Source of the DNA: Sneathiella limimaris
GTDB taxonomy: Bacteria; Pseudomonadota; Alphaproteobacteria; Sneathiellales; Sneathiellaceae
Assembly (NCBI RefSeq): GCF_012932565.1
Contig: NZ_JABBYJ010000001.1
Location: 1,736,001-1,800,000 of the forward strand
DNA length: 64,000 nt
Reading direction: 5' to 3'
Shown here: positions 23,758 through 32,497 of the stretch, one piece after another
Layout of the letters: each line of letters opens with the position of its first letter
How positions within the stretch are numbered: the stretch's first letter is position 1
Position numbers and translations under genes: made by a program
Notes under the pieces: model-generated
Told to the model about the DNA's origin: nothing
The model's input: only the letters and a program-made list of their open reading frames with translations
The model's database searches: none

Positions 23758-24288
23758 ATGATTAGCTTTAGCGAAAAAGACCTGGACGCCCTGGCGCTTG
23801 TAGCACCAGCAGTCGCCAACAACAACGTAGCAGTTGTGGAAAACATTGTTGCGCAAGCCCGTGTTGAGCGGAGCAAACACATGCACGACATGATTGATGC
23901 AGGAATTGCAAAATTGAAAACACGTATTCAAAAATACCGGGCAGCTAACCGGGCAATGGCTCAGTTGAATTCCATGTCCACCCGTGAGCTTGCAGACCTC
24001 GGTGTTACCCGCTGTGGGATTGCTTTCGCGGTTCAGGGTGAAAAAGCTGCGCATGTTTCTTTTGCAAATAAACTGAAAACTGCTGTTCTCGGTTTTGTCG
24101 AAAAATACGAAAACTGGCGCTTGCAGCGGGCAAGTTATGCAGAACTGGTCGCCATGGATACTCGCGAGCTTAGCGACATTGGCATCACCAAAGGTGATCT
24201 CTACAACGTTCTTAATGAACGCGGCGCACTTGCAAACGATAACCTGACAGCTGCCAACAGCAATCAGGATAAGAAACTGGCCAAATAA
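23758..24288 (+). CDS. Protein with two DUF1127 (YjiS-like) motifs
   Basis: This 176-residue cytoplasmic protein carries two copies of the DUF1127 core: about residues 66-92 (AMAQLNSMSTRELADLGVTR) and about 126-152 (YAELVAMDTRELSDIGITKG). DUF1127 proteins are usually 50-100 residues with a single, arginine-rich copy; some alphaproteobacterial members affect RNA turnover and phosphate or carbon metabolism. The two copies share the pattern M-[ST/DT]-R-E-L-x-D-[LI]-G-[VI]-T, consistent with internal duplication. Function is unknown. A strong terminator follows directly. Confidence 0.8.
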   Translation: MISFSEKDLDALALVAPAVANNNVAVVENIVAQARVERSKHMHDMIDAGIAKLKTRIQKYRAANRAMAQLNSMSTRELADLGVTRCGIAFAVQGEKAAHVSFANKLKTAVLGFVEKYENWRLQRASYAELVAMDTRELSDIGITKGDLYNVLNERGALANDNLTAANSNQDKKLAK

Positions 24289-24310
24289 CTGGTTAGTTTA
24301 GGTTAGTTTC

Positions 24311-24343
24311 AAAAAGCCCAGCCTTAATTGGCTGGGTTTTTTA
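24311..24343. terminator. Bidirectional intrinsic terminator
   Basis: CCCAGCC (24317-24323) pairs with GGCTGGG (24330-24336) around loop TTAATT. T6 follows on the + strand and A5 precedes, so the hairpin also ends in T's on the - strand. It ends the DUF1127 unit and, from the other side, prmA, whose stop lies at 24341. Confidence 0.9.
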
Positions 24344-25207
24344 TTGGAAGCTCAAGACGAGAGTTTGCCAGACACCATAAGTATAACGCTTTTTGAGATG
24401 CAATCCTTGTTGACGATAGGCATTTCGGACCATAATTTCCTGTTTGCTCAAAAGCCCAGATAGAATAACGATCCCGTCATTTGACATGGACTCGGCGATA
24501 TCAGGTGCCAGCTTGACCAAAGGCCATGCTAGAATGTTGGCAATCAGCAGATCATAAGGCGCGGCGCGTTTCAATAAGCGATCATTCAAGCCAGTTGCAT
24601 GTACCGACCTGATGTAGGGTGAGAGCCTATTTCTTTTGGCATTTTCGTTCGTCACAATTACTGCATCCAGATCAATATCGCTCGCAAGGATCCTTTGATG
24701 CCAGCATTTGGCTGCAGCGAGGGCAAGAACACCAGATCCACACCCTAGATCTAGAACGTTTTTTGGGTGCTTATATTTGCTGACATCGTCAATTGCGCGC
24801 AAACACCCATATGTTGTTTCATGTAACCCGGTGCCGAATGCCCGGCCAGCATCAATAGTCAGATCATAAACAGAAGGTGAGGCGTGGCATGGATCGTGTG
24901 ACCCATGAATGTAAAAGCGGCCAGCACTAACCGGTGGAAGTTGCTTTTGGCTTTCGCTGACCCAATCTTTATTTTCTAACTTTATTAATTGAAACTCGAA
25001 GTCCTTAGGTATCAAGGAGAGGACAAAATCCTCAGGTTCTCCGTTAAAAAGGAGCTCCAGGCGCCAAAGGCTTCCATCAGGAACATGTTCAATTAGCGAA
25101 GAAGTCAGGCAAAAATCTTCGAACACAGGTTCGATTTGCTGAAGGTCGACGAGCGGTTTGACAATGGAGATTTGCCAAAGGTTTGACGCATTAGGTTCGT
25201 TCGACAA
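24341..25207 (-). CDS. prmA: Ribosomal protein L11 methyltransferase PrmA
   Basis: PrmA is the AdoMet-dependent enzyme that trimethylates amino groups of ribosomal protein L11. The 288-residue protein has an N-terminal substrate-recognition domain, the GRAFGTGLHETTYGCL motif typical of PrmA, and motif I VLDLGCGSGVLALAAAK. NILAWPL matches the catalytic N-[IL]-L-A-x-P-L motif. The start appears to be TTG at 25207, with GGA about 6 nt upstream. It overlaps the uvrD stop by 17 nt, implying coupled translation. Its substrate L11 (rplK) is encoded at 59.9 kb. Confidence 0.95.
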   Translation of the reverse strand: MSNEPNASNLWQISIVKPLVDLQQIEPVFEDFCLTSSLIEHVPDGSLWRLELLFNGEPEDFVLSLIPKDFEFQLIKLENKDWVSESQKQLPPVSAGRFYIHGSHDPCHASPSVYDLTIDAGRAFGTGLHETTYGCLRAIDDVSKYKHPKNVLDLGCGSGVLALAAAKCWHQRILASDIDLDAVIVTNENAKRNRLSPYIRSVHATGLNDRLLKRAAPYDLLIANILAWPLVKLAPDIAESMSNDGIVILSGLLSKQEIMVRNAYRQQGLHLKKRYTYGVWQTLVLSFQ

Positions 25208-27464
25208 AATTTTCCATCACTTTCTTTGTGCCCGCTTTATCAAAGGCTACTTCGAGCTTGTTGTTATCTTTCCTGAGGACCCGCCCATATCCGAATTTCT
25301 GATGGAAAACTCTTTCTCCAACCTCAATTCCGGTATTTCTTGAATTAACCGGTTTAGAGCTGTTGTCCTTCATTTGGCGGTTTTGTGCCGCCCGACGTTC
25401 AAGAATTTGAGAAAGATGAGTGTCAGTGGCAGTTCGCCATGATGATGTTTCAGTTGAGCTATCCCGTTGAGATGTGCGGGAATAGACACCCATATCACCT
25501 TGTTCCGCAATGTTATCAGCCGGCAGTTCGCTTACAAATCGGCTAGGAAGTGACGATTGCCACTGTCCATGGATACGTCGATTGCTGGCATGACTGATGA
25601 AGCATTTCTTTCTCGCGCGCGTGATGCCGACATACGCCAGACGTCGCTCTTCTTCAAGGGCTTTGAAACCATTTTCATCAAGTGCCCGCTGATGCGGAAA
25701 TAACCCTTCCTCCCACCCGGGGAGAAAGACGACATCATATTCGAGGCCTTTTGCGGCATGAAGGGTCATGAGACTGACCATGTCTTGCCCATTTTCTTCT
25801 GTGTTTTCCATGACAAGGGCAACATGCTCTAGAAATTGGCCAAGATCTTCATATTCAGACATGGCCTGACTGAGTTCTTTTAGGTTTTCAACTTTGCCTG
25901 CTGCCTCTGTGGATTTATCATCCTTCCACATCTGCAGGTAACCACTATCATCCAGAACTTGATCAACTAACTCATCAGGTGGAATGAAATCTTTTTGGTC
26001 TCGCCAGTTGGCGAAATGCTCCATCAACTCTTTCAATGCAGCGAGAGCTTTTCCTTTAAAGAGGCTGTGTTCCACGGCATATTCAGCGCTCCGGGCAAGG
26101 GAAAGGTTCAAGTCACGGCCTATAATCCGCAAGGTTTCGAGAGCTTTAGGACCCAAGCCTCTTTTTGGCAAGTTATAGATGCGCTCAAAAGCAAGGTCGT
26201 CATCCTGTTGGTTTATGACCCGAAGGTAAGCCAGCACATCCCGGATTTCCCTGCGTTCATAAAATCGCAGACCTCCGATTACTCGATAGCGGATTCCAGC
26301 AGAAATAAAGTATTCCTCGAAATCGCGGGTTTGGAAACTGGCCCTTACAAGGATTGCCATATCCTTTAAGCTGGTGCCCTTGCGTTCAAGGGCCTCGATT
26401 TCATCTCCGACCCATCGTGCTTCCGCCTGTCCATCCCAGCATCCCCTCAGAACAACTTTTTCTCCTAAATTGTCCTCGGTCCAGAGTGTTTTGCCTAACC
26501 GCCCTTCATTTTGTGCAATTAACCCAGACGCTGCACCTAGAATATGCTCAGTGGATCTGTAATTCCGTTCAAGTCGGACAACCTCAGCTCCTTTGAAGTC
26601 ATCTTCAAATTTCAAGATATTGCCAACCTCAGCGCCTCGCCAGCCGTAGATAGACTGATCGTCATCTCCAACACAGCAGATATTTCGGTGTTTTTGGGCA
26701 AGCATTCTGAGCAATAGATACTGTGCAACGTTGGTATCCTGATACTCATCCACCATGATATAATGGAACTGGGTTTGATATTTTTCCAAAATGTCAGGAT
26801 TTTTCTGGAACATGGTGATCGGGTGGAGCAAAAGATCTCCGAAGTCACAAGCATTTAGCGCTAAAAGCCGCTCTTGATAGAGTTTGTAAAGGGCAGCGGC
26901 TCGTCCATGTGCGAAACTATCGCCATCCGAAGTTGAAACCTGGTCCGGGCGAAGACCCTTGTCTTTCCAACGATCGATAATGGAAGCTAAGCCGCGGGGT
27001 GGCCATTTTTTAACATCGATCCCTTCTTCAGTCAGGATCTGTTTGAGCAGCCTCAATTGATCATCTGTATCCAGAATTGTGTAGTTGGTTTGCAGCCCTA
27101 CAAGTTCAGCATGTCGCCGGAGAAGCCAAACGCCAAAAGAGTGAAATGTACCAAGCTTGATATCAATAGCTTGTGGCCCAACTAATGCTGCGGTTCTCTC
27201 CTTCATCTCCTGCGCGGCTTTGTTAGTGAAAGTAACAGCAAGGATCTGCCAAGGGCTTACTTTTCGCGTGTTGAGGATGTGGGCAAGGCGGGTTATTAGC
27301 ACCCTTGTTTTACCTGTACCGGCGCCTGCTAACACAAGGACCGGACCATCAATAGCCTCAACGGCCGCGCGCTGCCCCTCGTTCAGGCTGTCCAGATAGC
27401 TGAAATCAGGTGCGGGGGTAGGGGTTTCTGGGTTGAAACTGGCAATGTCAAAAGAATCTTCCAT
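25191..27464 (-). CDS. uvrD: UvrD/PcrA-type superfamily 1 DNA helicase
   Basis: This is a 3'-5' helicase used in nucleotide excision and mismatch repair. The 757-residue protein has Walker A LAGAGTGKTRVL, motif II VDEYQDTN, motif III QSIYGWRGA, motif IV ERNYRST and motif V TLHAAKGLEYD. The C-terminal stretch GERVFHQKFGYGRVLR is the Tudor-like RNA polymerase-binding domain found in UvrD and PcrA. UvrD versus PcrA naming is a convention here. It lies 53 nt downstream of the ClC gene and overlaps prmA. Confidence 0.95.
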   Translation of the reverse strand: MEDSFDIASFNPETPTPAPDFSYLDSLNEGQRAAVEAIDGPVLVLAGAGTGKTRVLITRLAHILNTRKVSPWQILAVTFTNKAAQEMKERTAALVGPQAIDIKLGTFHSFGVWLLRRHAELVGLQTNYTILDTDDQLRLLKQILTEEGIDVKKWPPRGLASIIDRWKDKGLRPDQVSTSDGDSFAHGRAAALYKLYQERLLALNACDFGDLLLHPITMFQKNPDILEKYQTQFHYIMVDEYQDTNVAQYLLLRMLAQKHRNICCVGDDDQSIYGWRGAEVGNILKFEDDFKGAEVVRLERNYRSTEHILGAASGLIAQNEGRLGKTLWTEDNLGEKVVLRGCWDGQAEARWVGDEIEALERKGTSLKDMAILVRASFQTRDFEEYFISAGIRYRVIGGLRFYERREIRDVLAYLRVINQQDDDLAFERIYNLPKRGLGPKALETLRIIGRDLNLSLARSAEYAVEHSLFKGKALAALKELMEHFANWRDQKDFIPPDELVDQVLDDSGYLQMWKDDKSTEAAGKVENLKELSQAMSEYEDLGQFLEHVALVMENTEENGQDMVSLMTLHAAKGLEYDVVFLPGWEEGLFPHQRALDENGFKALEEERRLAYVGITRARKKCFISHASNRRIHGQWQSSLPSRFVSELPADNIAEQGDMGVYSRTSQRDSSTETSSWRTATDTHLSQILERRAAQNRQMKDNSSKPVNSRNTGIEVGERVFHQKFGYGRVLRKDNNKLEVAFDKAGTKKVMENFVERT

Positions 27465-27517
27465 GAGATTGGATATATCCCATGATCGCGTTTTGTTCTA
27501 GTCTTGACTTTGGTTTT

Positions 27518-29323
27518 TTAGAGCCCGGTATCAGAGGTTTTTTTGCCATCCTCTTCGTTCTGCATGTGTAGAAGGGCTTCGTTATATTCCCGCAGAAGAT
27601 CACTGTAGTAAAGTAGACCAACCAGCCTGGTCTTGGTCGCAGAATCAATGACAGGAAGGCATTCGATTCCAGATTTGCTCATGATTGATAGCGCTGATTT
27701 TAGACTGGAATCCGGGAAGATCACCGGCGTATTGGTAATCGCGATTTCCCCTGCTGTAGCCGGGTCATGAGAAACATCGCCAAAGACATGAGGTTTCAAA
27801 TCTGAAAATTCGATCCTGCCATGGAAAGAATGATCTTTGGGATCGAAAACGACAACCTTGTTGTGGCTCGCATTACTGATGATCTCTCGGAGTTCCAGCA
27901 TGGAGCTTTCTTTGGGAACTTCAATGAATTCCCGATCCATTATCCCGCGAACTTGTCTGAACTTCAGGATCCTTAGTGCCTTGTTTTCGCTTAAATCTAC
28001 ATTGCGCATGGCCAATTGCACCTGGAAGATGCTTCGGTCAATGAGCTGCTTGGTTATCAGTGTTGTAATACCGACGGTGACCATGACCGCGATAGAGATC
28101 TTGTAGTCACCTGTTAGTTCGAAGACGATGAGAATGGTGGAAATTGGCGCGCCGAGCACAGAAGCTGAAACCGCCGTCATCCCAAGGATAGCGTAGAGGC
28201 CATTACTTGCGGCCATTTCTGGGAAAGCCGAAGCCGCAATAATCCCAAACGCACCACCTGTCATGGCACCAACAAAGAGGGAAGGGGAGAAAAATCCGCC
28301 GCCAATCCGGCTGCCGGTTGTAACAGCTGTTGCGATGGTTTTGACAACAATCAAAGATAACAGGAGAATTAGATCATACTCTTCTTTCAAGGCACTATCG
28401 GTGGCTTCATATCCAACGCCAATAATTTGTGGGAAAGCGAGTGCGATCAGTCCCAGTACAAGGCCGCCGGATGCAGGCCGTAATATGTCCGGGATATTAA
28501 AGCGGTTAATGGTTCTTTCGGCAAACCCAATGCTCCAGATGAACAGGAGCGCGACAACAGCTGAAGTGATCCCTAAAAGGGCAAAGGCCGGAATTTCCAA
28601 CCAGCTGACAATCTGATAGTTGGGAATTATAAAGGCGGGGAAATCGCCAATGTGAATGCGACTGACAACAGTACCGATAACTGACGCCATCACGATGGGT
28701 GCAACTGCCTGCGTGGCAAAGGATCCGATTACAACTTCAAGCGCAAAGAACATCCCAGCGATTGGAGCATTGAACGATGCCGCGACACCAGATGCGACGC
28801 CGCACCCAATTAGGGTAGTGTAGTAACGCGAAGGTATGCGAAGACGTTGTCCTAATTGACTTCCGAGCATTGCAGCAAAGTGAACAACAGGGCCCTCCCT
28901 GCCGCCGGAAGCACCCGTGCCAAGAGAAGTTGCGCTTACGAGAAAAGATCCAATCCCATTTCGAAGGGTCATTTTTCCTCGATGTATGAGGGCTGCTTCA
29001 ATGACATCAGCAACCCCATGTATCCGCTTTCCAGGCATAAACAGTTTCAGGAATACGCCGATAATTAGGCCGCCGATGATAGGGATTATCAGGATTTGCC
29101 ACCAAGGCAGGTTTGCTGTTTCTGAGACAACGAGCTCACTATCAAAACCATAAAAAAGATTTTGGATCTCCCCAACAAGTAACCGAAATCCAAGTGCCCC
29201 ATAGCCAGCTAAAAGACCAACGATGAGCGAGCAAAGCATAAGCTTGATCGACATGTTGTTGCGGATAGCTTTTAGCGACGCGATGAATTTGGACGGAGAC
29301 AGACTTACTTGCACAGGTTTCAT
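27518..29323 (-). CDS. ClC-family chloride channel/antiporter with CBS domains
   Basis: This inner-membrane protein moves chloride, probably in exchange for protons. I chose the ATG at 29323 (MKPVQVSLSPSKF), preceded by AAGG, giving 601 residues; the frame extends to 29452 and would then come closer to the upstream isomerase gene. The membrane part has the GREGP motif, whose Glu corresponds to the gating glutamate, and GGGFFSPSLFVGAM. The GSGIP-like motif is altered (KRIHGVADV). Residues from about 460 to the end form two CBS domains, which often bind adenine nucleotides. Confidence 0.9.
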   Translation of the reverse strand: MKPVQVSLSPSKFIASLKAIRNNMSIKLMLCSLIVGLLAGYGALGFRLLVGEIQNLFYGFDSELVVSETANLPWWQILIIPIIGGLIIGVFLKLFMPGKRIHGVADVIEAALIHRGKMTLRNGIGSFLVSATSLGTGASGGREGPVVHFAAMLGSQLGQRLRIPSRYYTTLIGCGVASGVAASFNAPIAGMFFALEVVIGSFATQAVAPIVMASVIGTVVSRIHIGDFPAFIIPNYQIVSWLEIPAFALLGITSAVVALLFIWSIGFAERTINRFNIPDILRPASGGLVLGLIALAFPQIIGVGYEATDSALKEEYDLILLLSLIVVKTIATAVTTGSRIGGGFFSPSLFVGAMTGGAFGIIAASAFPEMAASNGLYAILGMTAVSASVLGAPISTILIVFELTGDYKISIAVMVTVGITTLITKQLIDRSIFQVQLAMRNVDLSENKALRILKFRQVRGIMDREFIEVPKESSMLELREIISNASHNKVVVFDPKDHSFHGRIEFSDLKPHVFGDVSHDPATAGEIAITNTPVIFPDSSLKSALSIMSKSGIECLPVIDSATKTRLVGLLYYSDLLREYNEALLHMQNEEDGKKTSDTGL

Positions 29324-29400
29324 TGGCCTTGTTTCAGAACATTCAGCCTTTTCTTTATTATTGGTGATTAGTTGAGCTGTAAACCTTTTCCCGGCTGCTT

Positions 29401-30195
29401 TCAATGGTTTGCAGGATAATTCTCTAAATAAGGTTCTGCCCAGCTTAAGCAATCCGTCGTCACGGCGCTGGGTGTATATTCACATCCAACCCAACCGTCA
29501 TACTGAGTTGAAAGCCAGTTAAGGATAAAATCGAAGTTGAGTTCACCCTTTCCCGGTTCATGGCGGCCCGGTGGATTTGCAATCTGTATGTGACCGATTA
29601 AGGGCAAATAATCTATGAGCGTTGAAACGATATTCCCTTGAAGGCGTTGGCAATGGTAAATATCAAATTGCATTGCTAAGTTCGGGTGGTTGATATCTTC
29701 AAGTATTGATTTCGCTTGTGCAAAGTCGCTCAAGAAATAACCCGGCATATCAAAGGGATTTATCGGCTCGATGAGGAGCGTAACATTATGGTTTTTTGCC
29801 TGATCTGCTGCCCATAGAAGATTTTTCATGTAGGTTTCCAGCTGAAGCTCTGTCGAAACCTGATCTAATTTTAGCCCAGACATAACATGAAGTTTGGAGC
29901 ACTTCAGATGGGAAGCATACTCCAGGGCTTGCTCGACGGATGATTTGAACTCATCTTCTCGGTTCGGTAGGGCGGCCAGGCCCCGCTCTCCTTGACTCCA
30001 TTCACCAGGGTATAAGTTGAACAGAGCCTGTTGAAGGTTGAAATCTTCAAGGAGCGTATGGAGTTGTTTGGCAGTATATTCATAGGGAAATAAGTATTCG
30101 ACCCCTTGAAACCCAACTGTAGCCGCAGCCCTAAATCTTTCCAGGAAGGCAACTTCCTGAAACATAAAACTGAGGTTAGCCGCTAACTTGAACAT
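29401..30195 (-). CDS. Hydroxypyruvate isomerase-like TIM-barrel protein
   Basis: The 264-residue protein belongs to the xylose-isomerase-like TIM-barrel superfamily, closest by eye to Hyi/OtnI (hydroxypyruvate or 2-oxo-tetronate isomerase). Family-like stretches are MFKLAANLSFMF, GFQGVEYLFPYE, LLIEPINPFDMPGYFL (metal-binding Glu), MQFDIYHCQ and HIQIANPPGRHEPG. It starts 6 nt after the xanthine phosphoribosyltransferase gene and likely shares its transcript. No other glyoxylate or tetronate genes are near, so the physiological substrate is open. Confidence 0.85.
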   Translation of the reverse strand: MFKLAANLSFMFQEVAFLERFRAAATVGFQGVEYLFPYEYTAKQLHTLLEDFNLQQALFNLYPGEWSQGERGLAALPNREDEFKSSVEQALEYASHLKCSKLHVMSGLKLDQVSTELQLETYMKNLLWAADQAKNHNVTLLIEPINPFDMPGYFLSDFAQAKSILEDINHPNLAMQFDIYHCQRLQGNIVSTLIDYLPLIGHIQIANPPGRHEPGKGELNFDFILNWLSTQYDGWVGCEYTPSAVTTDCLSWAEPYLENYPANH

Positions 30196-30201
30196 GAGGG
30201 T

Positions 30202-30702
30202 CTATAGTTGTCCTTTATGTTCATCGACAATCGGTTTCGCAAAAGAGGGGGCTTGATCCCAAGGGAACAGGATCCAGGTATCCTGGCTGACTTCTGTGAT
30301 AAAAGTATCAACCCGCGGGCGGCCTTTTGGTTTTGCATAAATAGTCGCGAAATGAGCTTCTGGAATCATATCCCGCACATATTTTGCTGTAATGCCACTA
30401 TCAACCAAGTCATCGACAATTAGCCAGCCTTTGCCATTGTTTGGAATATCCAGTCCCTTGATGATGTTGACTTCGCCCACTGACTTGTCATCCCGGTAGG
30501 CGGCTATGCAAACTGTATCAATGTTGCGGACATCTAATTCGCGCGCAATAATTGCTGCGGGAACGAGACCGCCGCGGGTAACAGCGACAATTCCCTCAAA
30601 CGGCGCAAGATCCATCAGGCGCCAGGCCAATGCTCGTCCGTTCCGATGGAGTTCTTCCCAAGAGACAGGAAAATATTTTGTATATCCAGCAGCATCACCC
30701 AT
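30202..30702 (-). CDS. gpt: Xanthine phosphoribosyltransferase
   Basis: Gpt salvages xanthine and guanine with PRPP to form XMP and GMP. The 166-residue protein has the PRPP-binding loop [17 protein letters not shown] and the N-terminal [18 protein letters not shown] typical of Gpt. I chose the ATG at 30702 because AAGGG lies 9 nt upstream. An in-frame ATG at 30711 directly abuts that ribosome site and is less likely. The protein acts in the cytoplasm, possibly at the membrane face as in E. coli. Confidence 0.92.
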   Translation of the reverse strand: MGDAAGYTKYFPVSWEELHRNGRALAWRLMDLAPFEGIVAVTRGGLVPAAIIARELDVRNIDTVCIAAYRDDKSVGEVNIIKGLDIPNNGKGWLIVDDLVDSGITAKYVRDMIPEAHFATIYAKPKGRPRVDTFITEVSQDTWILFPWDQAPSFAKPIVDEHKGQL

Positions 30703-30837
30703 GGTGTTCATCCCTTCAACATAGATCTGGAAATAGTTTTGCTGTGTTTAGACTGAAGTCAAGGATTTGAAAAGCCCTAAGCGTTGAGTTTCAATAGGGG
30801 GATGGCATTTTGGTAAAAAGTTGATTAGGCTTTTGAA

Positions 30838-31122
30838 ATGAAGAAAGCGATCCCTTCCTATGTTCAGCTAAGCTATCTCTTCCTGGGTTTTGATCAACCA
30901 GGTGGTAAGCTGCCGCTGTTTGATCGGGATGGACAGCAAATAAAGGCTGCGACGATCCGAAGTTGCATCAAAAATGGCTGGGCGGAACCCTGGTTTGAAA
31001 ATCCAATAAAGAAAGATTGGCTTGTCTGTAAACTGACGGAAGCTGGTTTTGCATTGCTAGAGGAGCATGCGCCAACCTTCAAAGAACATAGCCTCTTTCG
31101 TGATGGTCATCTCATTCAGTAA
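30838..31122 (+). CDS. Hypothetical protein, 94 residues
   Basis: I cannot assign a family. The protein is soluble, with no membrane segment or signal. The sequence CIKNGWAEPWFENPIKKDWLVCKLTEAGFALL looks like the second half of a winged-helix domain (a helix, then a beta-hairpin with W and L, then an L-T-x-A-G helix as in MarR-like proteins). A DNA-binding role is therefore possible but unproven. It diverges from gpt and stands 64 nt upstream of the NnrU-like gene. Confidence 0.6.
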   Translation: MKKAIPSYVQLSYLFLGFDQPGGKLPLFDRDGQQIKAATIRSCIKNGWAEPWFENPIKKDWLVCKLTEAGFALLEEHAPTFKEHSLFRDGHLIQ

Positions 31123-31186
31123 TCAAAAACCTTGAGAAAACAATTAGACTTGTGCAGATTTTGACCACTGAGTGAGGGAGGGCAAA

Positions 31187-31879
31187 ATGACAGGAACACT
31201 TCAGGCATTAACGTTAGCCACATTGGCTTTTTTAGCTATCCATATCCTACCGTCCAGTTTTCTGAGGTCAGCACTAGTCAATAAAGTTGGTGAGAAAGCC
31301 TATTTGGGGCTTTTTAGTCTTGCATCAGCGCTTATTCTATTCTGGATGGTTCAGGCTTATATCGCTTCCCCAGAGGGGCCGTTATTATGGCAGTTTGAAA
31401 ATGGCGCGCGGTATACAGCAATCGTCTTGATGGTTGTTGCATCGATTTTGTTTTTTAGTTCTTTCACGGTGAAAAACCCGACTTCTATTGGTGCTGAAGG
31501 CGCTGTTACTTCAGAAAAGGCACGAAGTGGTATTATGTCAGTGACCCGTCATCCAATGATGTGGTCATTTGTGCTGTGGGCTATTGCTCATCTATTGAAC
31601 AATGGTGATCTGAAATCTGTTATCTTTTTTGGTGGGTTTGGACTTCTGGCGCTAATTGGAACGTTTATGATTGATCAAAAACGATCTAAGGCTTTGGGGG
31701 CAGATTGGGTTTCATTCCGCCAGGATACGTCCAACATTCCTTTTGCGGCAATTTTAACAGGGCGTGCGAAACTATCCATAGGTCAGCTATGGTGGCGGGT
31801 TTTAGCCGGATTAGTTTTATTTATGGGGCTGTTCCATATGCACGCCATGATCATTGGCGTTCCTCCTTATCCTCTCTAA
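31187..31879 (+). CDS. NnrU-family membrane protein
   Basis: The 230-residue integral membrane protein has about six hydrophobic segments. MSVTRHPMMWSFVLWAIAHLL and the ensuing GDLKSVIFFGGFG match the NnrU family, related to isoprenylcysteine methyltransferase-like membrane proteins and to NnrS/NnrU proteins first seen near nitric-oxide metabolism genes. The ATG at 31187 is preceded by GGAGGG. No denitrification genes are visible nearby, so a nitrogen-oxide role is not supported by context. Confidence 0.85.
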   Translation: MTGTLQALTLATLAFLAIHILPSSFLRSALVNKVGEKAYLGLFSLASALILFWMVQAYIASPEGPLLWQFENGARYTAIVLMVVASILFFSSFTVKNPTSIGAEGAVTSEKARSGIMSVTRHPMMWSFVLWAIAHLLNNGDLKSVIFFGGFGLLALIGTFMIDQKRSKALGADWVSFRQDTSNIPFAAILTGRAKLSIGQLWWRVLAGLVLFMGLFHMHAMIIGVPPYPL

Positions 31880-31901
31880 GCGAACGCATTTGCCTAACGG
31901 G

Positions 31902-32369
31902 TTAGAGGATCATACAGGTCGTGCTGCCATGAGCTATTAACTTGCCGTTTTCATCCACAAGTCGGGCTTCCGCTGTGGCCATGCGGCGGCCTTTATGGAT
32001 CAGTTTACCTGTGCAGAAGACAGCTCCCATTCCCGGTTTCATGGCCCGTATATATTTGACGTTAAGGTCGATGGTTGTATAGCCTTCACCTGCTTCCAAA
32101 ACAGAGTGAATGCTACAGCCAAGGGCTGAATCCAATAGGGTCGCAGCATATCCACCGTGAACGGTTCCAATTGGGTTTAGATGCTTTTCTGAGGGGGTTC
32201 CCTTAAAAGTAACAGTGCCTTCTTCCAGCTCGACCAAATCAAAATCGAGTGTTTTCCCAATAGGAGCCGTTTTCCCTTCGCCAATGAAGGCATGCTTGAG
32301 TTGATCTAGTCCCGTCATTTCGCTGAGGTTAGTGGCGGATTTGATTTCTGCTTCTGCTTTTTTGTTCAT
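31902..32369 (-). CDS. PaaI-type hotdog thioesterase
   Basis: The 155-residue protein fits the PaaI/DUF4442 hotdog thioesterase family, which hydrolyses acyl- or aryl-CoA esters. The signature GTVHGGYAATLLDSALGCSIHS contains the His-Gly-Gly and the catalytic Asp on the long hotdog helix. YTTIDLNVKYIRAMKPG is the matching strand region. AGGGA lies about 9 nt before the ATG. The substrate cannot be predicted. It converges with the NnrU-like gene. Confidence 0.88.
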   Translation of the reverse strand: MNKKAEAEIKSATNLSEMTGLDQLKHAFIGEGKTAPIGKTLDFDLVELEEGTVTFKGTPSEKHLNPIGTVHGGYAATLLDSALGCSIHSVLEAGEGYTTIDLNVKYIRAMKPGMGAVFCTGKLIHKGRRMATAEARLVDENGKLIAHGSTTCMIL

Positions 32370-32426
32370 TGGGGGAAGTCCCTAAATTGTTTTGGTAGTC
32401 AAGAATACAGAAATTCATGCAAAAGA

Positions 32427-32463
32427 AAACCTATTAAGTTCAAAAAATGAACCTAATAGGTTT
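32427..32463 (-). terminator. Intrinsic terminator after pit
   Basis: On the - strand a 15-bp stem (AAACCTATTAGGTTC with GAACTTAATAGGTTT, one G-T wobble) surrounds a 7-nt loop and is followed by TCTTTT. The + strand version has an A-C mismatch, so the structure fits the leftward pit transcript better. Confidence 0.85.
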
Positions 32464-32497
32464 ACGAGCATCTCTAGCCGTTGAGGCTAGTCAGGCG

